Positions 52,903 to 59,976 of a stretch of DNA of 64,000 nucleotides are shown here, one piece after another. Numbering within the stretch: position 1 is the first letter of the stretch; every line of letters starts with the position of its first letter. Made by a program: the position numbers and the translations under genes. The notes under the pieces were generated by a model. The model did no database searches. It had not been told where the DNA came from and was given only the letters and a program-made list of their open reading frames with translations. Source of the stretch: Janthinobacterium sp. 61 (GTDB lineage: Bacteria > Pseudomonadota > Gammaproteobacteria > Burkholderiales > Burkholderiaceae_D); assembly GCF_002846335.1 (NCBI RefSeq), contig NZ_PJMQ01000001.1, forward strand, positions 1,860,001 to 1,924,000. Reading direction: 5' to 3'.

Positions 52903-54108
52903 CTAGGCCTTCTGGAGCAGGAATTGAACAACATCGGTTCGCCCCTCGTCAAAGGCAGCCTCGCAATAGGCGAAGTACATATGCCAGATCCGCATGAAGG
53001 GTTCGTCGAAGCCCAGGCCCGCGATCTGCGGATGGTGCAGGCGGCAGCGAGCATCCCAGCGGCGCAGCGTTTCGGCGTAGTCGCGGCCGAAGGCGTGGCG
53101 TTCGACCGGGCGCAGGCCGCTGCGGGCCGCATGGCGTTCGAAACGTTCGACGCTGGGCAGCATTCCGCCGGGGAAAATGTACTGCTGGATGAAATCGGTG
53201 CTGCTGCGGTAGCGCGCAAAATGCTGTTCGCCGATGGTGATTGACTGTACCAGCGCCTGTGCACCGGGCTTTAGCCGCGCCGCGACGGTGCGGAAATACT
53301 GCGGCCAGTACTGCTCGCCCACGGCCTCGAACATTTCAATCGACACCACGGCATCGTACTCGCCACCCAGGTCACGGTAATCGCACAGCTCCAGCTGCAC
53401 GCGTTCGTTCAGCCCCAGCGCCTGCACGCGGCGCTGCGCCACCTCCAGCTGCGACGGCGAAATCGTCACGCCATGCACGTGAATACCTTGCTGCGCGGCA
53501 TGCTCGGCAAAGCCGCCCCAGCCGCAGCCGATTTCCAGCACGCACTGGCCGGGCCGTAGCTCTAGCGTGTCGATGATGCGCTGGTATTTGCGCCGCTGCG
53601 CGTCCTGCAGCGTCAACTGGTAGTCGCCGTCGAACAGCGCGCTGGAATACGTCCAGCTGGGATCGAGCCAGAGCTGGTAGAAGTTGTTGCCGATGTCGTA
53701 GTGCGCGTGGATATTGCGCTGACTGCCCTTGCGCGTATTGGGGCGCAGCCAGTGCCGCAGCCGGTACCAGCAGCGCGCCAGCGCGCCGCCGAACACCAGC
53801 TGGTCCAGCGACGCTTCGTTGCGCAGTGCCAGGCGCAGCAGCGCGGTCAGATCGGGCGTGCTGGCCCAGCCAGCCGCGTAGGCCTCGGCAAAGCCGATGT
53901 CACCCGCGCGCAGTATGCGCTGGCAGGCGCGCCAGTCGTGCAGCTTGAGCGTCGCGCCGGAAGACGCATGGGCGTCGCCGAACACCATGCGCGTATCGCA
54001 GGGTGTGATCAGTTCCAGGTGCCCGTGACGGATATTGTTCAGTAGCCTGAGGAATAGCCGCGCGCCAGCGGGGGCGGACAGCGTGGCGGTGGACAAGGTG
54101 CGATTCAT
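52903..54108 (-). CDS. SAM-dependent methyltransferase of the cyclopropane-fatty-acid synthase family
   Basis: 401 aa. An N-terminal helical region with HYDIGNNFYQLWLDPSWTYS, then the SAM-binding motif CVLEIGCGWGGFAEHAAQQG and GVTISPSQLEVAQRR; QQYIFPGGMLPSVERF follows. This is the CFA synthase/furan-fatty-acid methylase family acting on unsaturated phospholipid acyl chains at the membrane. With the FAD oxidoreductase and DUF1365 genes it forms a triad also found in singlet-oxygen and light regulons. It overlaps the DUF1365 stop by 4 bp. Whether it makes a cyclopropane, methyl-branch or furan precursor cannot be read. Confidence 0.88.
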   Translation of the reverse strand: MNRTLSTATLSAPAGARLFLRLLNNIRHGHLELITPCDTRMVFGDAHASSGATLKLHDWRACQRILRAGDIGFAEAYAAGWASTPDLTALLRLALRNEASLDQLVFGGALARCWYRLRHWLRPNTRKGSQRNIHAHYDIGNNFYQLWLDPSWTYSSALFDGDYQLTLQDAQRRKYQRIIDTLELRPGQCVLEIGCGWGGFAEHAAQQGIHVHGVTISPSQLEVAQRRVQALGLNERVQLELCDYRDLGGEYDAVVSIEMFEAVGEQYWPQYFRTVAARLKPGAQALVQSITIGEQHFARYRSSTDFIQQYIFPGGMLPSVERFERHAARSGLRPVERHAFGRDYAETLRRWDARCRLHHPQIAGLGFDEPFMRIWHMYFAYCEAAFDEGRTDVVQFLLQKA

Positions 54109-54881
54109 CGGACAGTCTCCTGGTGCACGGTGGTTTGATGGGCGGGGGCAGGCGGCTTGCTGAAGAACGGAACGTGTTTCAGCCAGAGCCTGAACGCCTG
54201 CCAGTGAATGCGGAACACAATGCCGAGCCCCAGAAGCGGATAGCGCAGCAGGGCAACAGCCAATGCGCTGTCGGTCATCGGCACGGGGCGGCCGCTGAGC
54301 GCGGTGCGCAGTAGCACGCCGTCGCCGTCGTGATAATCAAGCCCGGTGCAGTGGCTGGCACCGTCCAGGCGAAAGCGAAAGCGATAGTGTCCCTGCACCT
54401 CGCAGAACGGCGACACGTGCAACTGCTTGACAGCAGTGGCCGTGGACGCCCCACCCGCCGTGTTGCCGATGCGCATCAGGTAGCGGTGGCTTTCGCCGAA
54501 GGTGTTGTTGACCTCGGCCAGCACGGCGCGCAGCTGCCCAGCCGCGTCGTGGCAATGCCAGAAGCTCACGGGATTAAACACATAGCCAGCCACGCGGGGA
54601 AAGGTTTGCAGCCAGATTTCGCCGTCGGCGTCGATGTTGTGGTCGCGCAGTAGCGCGCGCATCCATTGTTCCAGACTGGAGCCATCGCGCGGGCCATAGT
54701 CGCGCCGCCATATCGACAGGGGCCGCCAGCGGTCCACGCCGAACCAGCGAGAATGACATTCGTCCAGCCGGTCCAGGTTCAAGCGCACATAAAATAGCGG
54801 ATAGACGAAACGGTGCGGCACCGGGCGCAGGCGCACATGCGTCACCTGGCCGTGCAACAGTTGGGCGGCAGGCTGCTTCAT
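54105..54881 (-). CDS. DUF1365 family protein
   Basis: 258 aa from the ATG at 54881. LLHGQVTHVRLRPVPHRFVY, PLFYVRLNLDRLDECHSR, FPRVAGYVFNPVSFWHCHD and FGESHRYLM are DUF1365 signatures. The family is uncharacterised biochemically but always lies with a CFA-type methyltransferase and a flavin oxidoreductase, so it is presumed to act on modified membrane fatty acids. Translationally coupled at both ends (ATGA overlaps). A hydrophobic stretch near residue 215 may touch the membrane. Confidence 0.88.
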   Translation of the reverse strand: MKQPAAQLLHGQVTHVRLRPVPHRFVYPLFYVRLNLDRLDECHSRWFGVDRWRPLSIWRRDYGPRDGSSLEQWMRALLRDHNIDADGEIWLQTFPRVAGYVFNPVSFWHCHDAAGQLRAVLAEVNNTFGESHRYLMRIGNTAGGASTATAVKQLHVSPFCEVQGHYRFRFRLDGASHCTGLDYHDGDGVLLRTALSGRPVPMTDSALAVALLRYPLLGLGIVFRIHWQAFRLWLKHVPFFSKPPAPAHQTTVHQETVR

Positions 54882-56161
54882 GGCAGCACACTCCAAAGTG
54901 GCGCCGTATCGAATGCCGCAGCGATGCGCAGTGCCGATTTGAGGCCGTCTTCGTGGAAGCCGTAGCCGGTCCAGGCGCCGGCGAACCAGACACCGCCCTT
55001 GCCCTGGATCTGCGCAAGCTGCTGCTGCGCGCGTACGGTGGCCAAGTCCATCACCGGGTGGGCGTAATCGAACTTGGCCAGCATTTTGCTGTCGGCCGGC
55101 AGGGTGTGCGGATTGAGCGTCACGATCACTGGTGTTTCGAACGGCAATGCCTGCAGCTGGTTCAGCCAGTAGCTCACGCACACGGGACGCTGTCCGTCCG
55201 ACTGCGCGCCCGCCAGGTAGTTCCAGGCCGACCAGACCTTGCGCCGCCGAGGCATAAGATTCGCGTCCGTGTGCAGGTAGGCCGTGTTGGGCTGGTAGCG
55301 CACGCCGCCGAGGATAGCGCGCTCTGTCTGGCTGGCGTCGTGCAACATGGCCAGCGTGGTCGGCGCGTGGATAGCGAACACGACGGCGTCGAACTCGTCG
55401 GCGCCCGCTCCATTGCTCCACACCTGCATCCTGCCAGCGCTGCGCCGCACGGAATGCACCGGCGTGTTCAGACGAATGTCAGGCAGCGTGGCGGCGATCT
55501 TGTGGACATAGTGGCGGGCTCCGCCTGCGACCGTGCGCCACTGCGGACGGTCGTTGACCTGCAACAGACCGTGGTTCAGACAGAAACGCAAAAAGGTCGC
55601 TGCGGGAAACTGCAAGATATCGCTTGGCGAACTGGACCATATTGCTGCCGCCATCGGCAGCAGATAGGCGTCGCGGAAGCGCGCGCCATAGCCCTCCTGC
55701 TGCAAAAGCTGTCCCAGCGTCAGCGCTGTCTGGTTCGACCATTGCAGAAAGCGCTCCGCGTTGCGGTTGAAATGCAGGATGTCCCACAGCATGCGCAGGA
55801 AGGAAGGCGAGCCGGCGTTGAGGCGCTGCGCGAACACGGTATCGAGGCTGGAGCCTGCCCATTCCAGCGCTCCGCCGTCCATGGACACGCCGAACGACAT
55901 GTCGCTGGCGATGCTGTCGACGCCCAGCTCGTCGAACAGCGCCACAAGGTTGGGATAGGTGCGCTCGTTATAGACCAGAAAGCCCGTATCGACGCCATGG
56001 CAGCGCCCTTCCAGCGTCACATCCACGGTGTTGGTGTGGCCGCCAAGATAGCCGCCGGCCTCGAACAGCACGACGTCGTGCTTGCGGTTGAGGAAATAGG
56101 CGCTGGCCAGGCCTGAGATGCCGGAGCCGATAATGGCGATACGTTTACGTGGCGGGTTCAT
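54878..56161 (-). CDS. FAD-dependent oxidoreductase of the fatty-acid-modification triad
   Basis: 427 aa. FAD-binding IAIIGSGISGLASAYFLNRK then FEAGGYLGGHTNTVD, typical of flavin amine-oxidase-like proteins, and GVWFAGAWTGYGFHEDGLKS closing the FAD site. It is the first gene of a seven-gene leftward operon (FAD oxidoreductase - DUF1365 - methyltransferase - NTF2-like - tspO - folE - BLUF), divergent from a TetR gene 97 bp away. Homologues in singlet-oxygen regulons support a role in oxidising or desaturating membrane acyl chains (inference). Confidence 0.88.
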   Translation of the reverse strand: MNPPRKRIAIIGSGISGLASAYFLNRKHDVVLFEAGGYLGGHTNTVDVTLEGRCHGVDTGFLVYNERTYPNLVALFDELGVDSIASDMSFGVSMDGGALEWAGSSLDTVFAQRLNAGSPSFLRMLWDILHFNRNAERFLQWSNQTALTLGQLLQQEGYGARFRDAYLLPMAAAIWSSSPSDILQFPAATFLRFCLNHGLLQVNDRPQWRTVAGGARHYVHKIAATLPDIRLNTPVHSVRRSAGRMQVWSNGAGADEFDAVVFAIHAPTTLAMLHDASQTERAILGGVRYQPNTAYLHTDANLMPRRRKVWSAWNYLAGAQSDGQRPVCVSYWLNQLQALPFETPVIVTLNPHTLPADSKMLAKFDYAHPVMDLATVRAQQQLAQIQGKGGVWFAGAWTGYGFHEDGLKSALRIAAAFDTAPLWSVLP

Positions 56162-56232
56162 GTAGTTTTGTTGTATATGCTGACCATTTTATTACTGGCA
56201 TGCTAATATTACTACCATCGAACAACAAAAGC

Positions 56233-56244
56233 TACTGATTAGTA
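56233..56244. promoter_or_regulatory. Possible TetR operator between the FAD-oxidoreductase and TetR genes
   Basis: TACTGATTAGTA is a near-palindrome (10 of 12 positions symmetric) 15 bp before the tetR start; a direct repeat ATTACT (56191-56196 and 56208-56213) lies nearby. The 97-bp divergent gap is AT-rich. No TGAACC-type repeat is present, so this operon is probably controlled differently from the merR group. Confidence 0.3.
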
Positions 56245-56258
56245 TCGGAAATTTACCA

Positions 56259-56864
56259 ATGAGTATCATCCCAAGACTAAGCTTTAAAAATCAAGCATTT
56301 AAGCTGCGCGAGAACGCTATCCTGGATGCCGCGACGGCGGTACTGAGCCAAAAAGGCTATGACTTGATGACCATGGATGACGTCGCCGGCATGGTGGGCA
56401 TCTCCAAACCCAGCCTTTACAAGCACTTCAAATCAAAGGAAGAGCTAGTCGGTGAGGCGCTGATACGCCTGCTCGACGGCGCTCTCGATTATGTCGCTGC
56501 GCTAGACACCTCACTCAGTCCGCTGCAGAAATTGTCCTCCCTGCTGGAGTGGGCGCTGCGGGTACGCCTGGACGGCGGAATGCCGTTCCTGCCATCAACC
56601 AGCCCGCACGTGCGCGACATGTTGATCCGCAATGTGAAGTACATGCTGCGCGTCATGAAACTGAACCGGCAACTGGAGGCCTTGGTCAAGCTGGCGCAGC
56701 AGCAGGGGCAGTTGAACCGCGAACTGCCCACCGACGTTATACTATTCAGCTATTACGCTCGAACCTGTGACCCTGCGGTCGAGTATTTACAGAAATACAG
56801 CAAGATGGAATCTGACGATATCATCCGCCATATGCTCAAAGTATCGTTTGAAGGCTTGAAGTGA
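56259..56864 (+). CDS. TetR-family regulator of the PYP/p-coumarate-ligase operon
   Basis: 201 aa. The helix-turn-helix MDDVAGMVGISKPSLYKHFK spans about residues 43-62, with a C-terminal ligand domain of QacR/AcrR type. Its stop overlaps the GTG start of the p-coumarate ligase gene, so the two are translationally coupled. It is also divergent from the fatty-acid-modification operon. It may sense an aromatic acyl-CoA or phenylpropanoid; this is inference from context. Confidence 0.85.
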   Translation: MSIIPRLSFKNQAFKLRENAILDAATAVLSQKGYDLMTMDDVAGMVGISKPSLYKHFKSKEELVGEALIRLLDGALDYVAALDTSLSPLQKLSSLLEWALRVRLDGGMPFLPSTSPHVRDMLIRNVKYMLRVMKLNRQLEALVKLAQQQGQLNRELPTDVILFSYYARTCDPAVEYLQKYSKMESDDIIRHMLKVSFEGLK

Positions 56865-58120
56865 AACAGACTCAAGCGCCCTACCCGCGCTGCGCCAACT
56901 GGTGGCACGACTGGGCGCTGCTGCGCCGTTTTGTATCGGACCTCATGCATGCTGAATTGCTCATGATGCGGCGCGGGAGCGCCGGTTTGCCGTCGTTGCC
57001 GTGGGTTGATGGCCTGAAGCTGGAAGCTGACTTGGGTATCGATTCACTGGAGCGCTACACCCTTGCGACGGCGCTGTCCGCTTGCCTGCACCTGCACGAG
57101 AGTGGCGCCGACCAGGCGTTGCTGGGGTGCACCACGCTCGAGCAGTGGATCGCCTGCGCCAGTAACGGCCTGGACCAGTACAGCGCCGCGCAGAGCTTTA
57201 CAAGCTCCGGCAGCAGCGGCGTGCCCAAGTCCTGCCCCCACAACCTTGACATGCTATGGCAAGAGGCGTGCTTTTTCGCAGCACAACTGACGCAGACGCG
57301 GCGCGTCTTATATACCGTTCCTGCGCATCACATTTACGGCTTCCTGTTCAGCGTGCTACTCCCGCTGGCATGCGGCCCGGTGCGCGCCTCGCTGGTCGAT
57401 GCGAGAAATATGCTTCCAATGGAGTTGATCGCGCAGGCCACGGACGGGGACGTGATCATCGGCTACCCGGAACTTTGGTCCGCCGTTGCCCGACACGCCC
57501 CCATTTGGCCCAATGGTGTTACGGGCGTGACGTCGACAGCGCCCTGCCCGCCCGACCTGGCGCTGCAACTGACGGCGTCCGGCCTGTCTATGGTAGAAGT
57601 ATACGGTAGCAGCGAAAGCGCAGGTGTGGGCTGGCGCACCGATGCGCGCCGGCCCTATGTCTTGCTGCCGCACTGGCGGCGCTCCGCGTCCGGCGACACT
57701 TTGCTGCGCCAGGTGCCGGACGGCACCGAGCTGCGCTGCGACTGCCCGGACCAGATCGACTGGCAGGGCGAGAATGATTTCGTACCCGTGGGACGGCGCG
57801 ACCAGGCAGTACAGGTCGGTGGCACGAACGTTTATCCGGCGCAGGTGGCAGAGGTGCTCAAGCGCCATCCTGGCGTCAGCGAGGCCCACGTGCGGCTGAT
57901 GCGTGCGGACGAAGGGCAGCGGCTGAAGGCGTTCGTGGTGGCCGCGCACTTCGGCGGAAGTGAGCGCCTGCCGGACCAGTTGGCGTCCTGGGTCAGGGAG
58001 CGCTTGCCACCTGCGGCGCGCCCTGTGTCGTTCACCGTCGGCGCCGCTCTGCCGGTGAACCGGCAAGGCAAACCAAGCGACTGGATCATCAGCGATGGCC
58101 CCTGGGCAGACGAAGCGTAA
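56861..58120 (+). CDS. pcl: p-Coumarate ligase for PYP chromophore activation, with N-terminal carrier-like domain
   Basis: 419 aa from a GTG at 56861 that overlaps the tetR stop (GTGA), with AAGG upstream. Residues about 25-100 look like an acyl-carrier domain: LEADLGIDSLERYTLATALS has Asp61-Ser62-Leu63 at the phosphopantetheine site, and TTLEQWIACA fits the last helix. The adenylation part follows: phosphate loop SFTSSGSSGVPK (113-123), VEVYGSSESAG, and a C-terminal GRRDQAVQVGGTNVYPAQVA. A lysine in NRQGKPSDWI is the catalytic one. It would activate p-coumaric acid for loading onto the PYP encoded next. The gene lies 119 bp before PYP. A different aryl acid is the main alternative. Confidence 0.82.
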   Translation: MKQTQAPYPRCANWWHDWALLRRFVSDLMHAELLMMRRGSAGLPSLPWVDGLKLEADLGIDSLERYTLATALSACLHLHESGADQALLGCTTLEQWIACASNGLDQYSAAQSFTSSGSSGVPKSCPHNLDMLWQEACFFAAQLTQTRRVLYTVPAHHIYGFLFSVLLPLACGPVRASLVDARNMLPMELIAQATDGDVIIGYPELWSAVARHAPIWPNGVTGVTSTAPCPPDLALQLTASGLSMVEVYGSSESAGVGWRTDARRPYVLLPHWRRSASGDTLLRQVPDGTELRCDCPDQIDWQGENDFVPVGRRDQAVQVGGTNVYPAQVAEVLKRHPGVSEAHVRLMRADEGQRLKAFVVAAHFGGSERLPDQLASWVRERLPPAARPVSFTVGAALPVNRQGKPSDWIISDGPWADEA

Positions 58121-58239
58121 TATAGATGACCAAGCGACGCTCGTATGGACGCGCTACTGAGTGAGGCGTGGATACCCGATACAGCGTGATTAACACGACA
58201 ACAGAGATCCACTTGCGATACGTACAGGAGCAGCCAACA

Positions 58240-58629
58240 ATGAACATGCAAGCAGAAATACAGTTTGACCAGCCTGGCATCTCCATGCTCCTGGAGACGA
58301 TGGATGAAGCCGCGCTGAATGCACTCGACTTTGGTGTCATCGGCTTCGGAAGGGACGGTCGGGTTCAGCGCTACAACACCTTCGAATCGAAGGCGGCAGG
58401 CCTCGGCGTCGAGCGCGTGCTGCAGCAGGAGCTGTTCACGGTGATCGCGCCGTGCATGAACAATTTCCTCGTCGCGCAGCGATTTGCGGACGCGTATGAA
58501 AGCGGGCAAGCCCTGGACGACACGATCAGCTATGTGCTGACACTACGCATGCGGCCGACAAGGGTCAAGCTGCGTTTGCTGTCGGATCCGGCGGCCGAAC
58601 TATCCTACGTCCTGGTGCACCGTTTATGA
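58240..58629 (+). CDS. pyp: Photoactive yellow protein (PYP) blue-light photoreceptor
   Basis: 129 aa from the ATG at 58240, with AGGAG 9 nt upstream (longer GTG starts lack a site). It aligns along its whole length with Halorhodospira PYP at a constant offset of three: Tyr45, Glu49 and Cys72 match Tyr42, Glu46 and Cys69. The motifs are VQRYNTFES (chromophore hydrogen bonds) and TVIAPCMNN (p-coumaroyl thioester Cys). RMRPTRVKL matches the QMTPTKVKV strand. Thr50 and Arg52 are replaced by Ala53 and Leu55, which may shift absorption and cycle rate. The preceding ligase activates the chromophore. Its stop overlaps the start of a diguanylate cyclase (ATGA), naming the likely output partner. Confidence 0.93.
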   Translation: MNMQAEIQFDQPGISMLLETMDEAALNALDFGVIGFGRDGRVQRYNTFESKAAGLGVERVLQQELFTVIAPCMNNFLVAQRFADAYESGQALDDTISYVLTLRMRPTRVKLRLLSDPAAELSYVLVHRL

Positions 58630-59960
58630 GCAACCTCAGCCATTCTACGGAATCTCAGGAATACGAAGCATTGCTTCAGTTTCTGTACATGGCGCCGGTC
58701 GGCCTGGTTCAACTCTCGTCGGACGGTACCATCATCATGCTCAATCCGCTTTCGGCCCAACTGCTGATGCCGCTGAGCCGAGATGGCGAACTGACCAACC
58801 TATTCGATGCGCTCGCGCCGGTTGCACCAGACCTGCAACTGCAGTGCAGCAAGTTTAGTGCAAGCTATGGCCAAATCTGCGATGCAACTCGGCTGTACCT
58901 GCACGCGGACGGCGCGGCCAGCGGCCCGCAGGTGCTCTCGTTGAGTATGCTGAAGCTGGATGCGGAGCGGCTGATGGCGGTACTGAACGATATCACCATG
59001 CAGGACAGGCGCGAACGACAGCTGCGCAAGACCGATGCCTGGCTTAACGCGATCATGACCAATATTGCCGACTACGCCTTGGTTAGCTTGGACAAGCGAG
59101 GTCGCATCGAATCCTGGAATGAAAGCATTGGCCGAGTAACTGGCCATACACCGAGCATCAAGGGGCAGCCATATGCCATTTTTTACCCCTCCGAGGCTAC
59201 TATCCCAGAACAACAACTGGACCGTTTGCGGGAGGCAGACGAGAACGGCTGGGCTTTGGATGAGGGGGCGAGGCTACGCGCCGACGGCAGCGAATTCTGG
59301 GGCAGTTCAATGATTTCGCCACTGCCCATCCGTATCGATGAGAGCTCTCAGCCCATTCAGTTCAACGATGAAGAAGCTGCCTATTGCATGATCCTTCGGG
59401 ACATTTCAGATAAGCGTGATGCCAGCGAGAATCTTCGCAAGGCAGCATATTGCGACCACCTCACCGGCCTGTCAAACCGCCGTGCTTTTTTCGAGGCTGC
59501 CGATCTGGAGCTACTGCGCCGCAAAAACGCCTTGCGGCCGGTGTCGCTGATCATGCTCGATGCCGACCACTTCAAGGCAATCAACGACCAGTACGGTCAT
59601 CCGGCAGGCGATGCAGTGTTGTGCCATCTGGCAGCCACAATGAAGAGCGTATGTCGACAGGTTGACGTACTGGCGCGTATCGGAGGCGAAGAATTTGCGG
59701 TGATTTTACCCTCTGTGGATCTGGCCGATGCAATGGCGGTGGCGGAGCGCTTAAGGGCCCAGGTACAACGCATTCCCGCCATATATGAACAGCATGTCAT
59801 CGCATACACTATTAGCATAGGCGTTGCGGCAATGGACGATAGCCTGACGGGATTCGACGGGCTGATGAAACGCGCCGATCAAGCCCTGTATGCAGCAAAA
59901 CGCGGAGGCCGAAACCAAGTCGCATTCTTTGACACTGATGCAGCTGATTTTCCTACATAA
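58626..59960 (+). CDS. PAS-PAS-GGDEF diguanylate cyclase coupled to PYP
   Basis: 444 aa. An N-terminal PAS-like module (about 13-130) begins YEALLQFLYMAPVGLVQLSS. A second PAS (about 137-265) reads IADYALVSLDKRGRIESWNE and ends in CMILRDISDKRDASE. GGDEF follows with active site GGEEF and I-site RQVD five residues before it, so it should be an active, feedback-inhibited cyclase. Its start overlaps the PYP stop by 4 bp. The first PAS is a close paralogue of that in the next gene. No transmembrane helix. Confidence 0.93.
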   Translation: MSNLSHSTESQEYEALLQFLYMAPVGLVQLSSDGTIIMLNPLSAQLLMPLSRDGELTNLFDALAPVAPDLQLQCSKFSASYGQICDATRLYLHADGAASGPQVLSLSMLKLDAERLMAVLNDITMQDRRERQLRKTDAWLNAIMTNIADYALVSLDKRGRIESWNESIGRVTGHTPSIKGQPYAIFYPSEATIPEQQLDRLREADENGWALDEGARLRADGSEFWGSSMISPLPIRIDESSQPIQFNDEEAAYCMILRDISDKRDASENLRKAAYCDHLTGLSNRRAFFEAADLELLRRKNALRPVSLIMLDADHFKAINDQYGHPAGDAVLCHLAATMKSVCRQVDVLARIGGEEFAVILPSVDLADAMAVAERLRAQVQRIPAIYEQHVIAYTISIGVAAMDDSLTGFDGLMKRADQALYAAKRGGRNQVAFFDTDAADFPT

Positions 59961-59976
59961 CATTTAGGAGTAGGCC

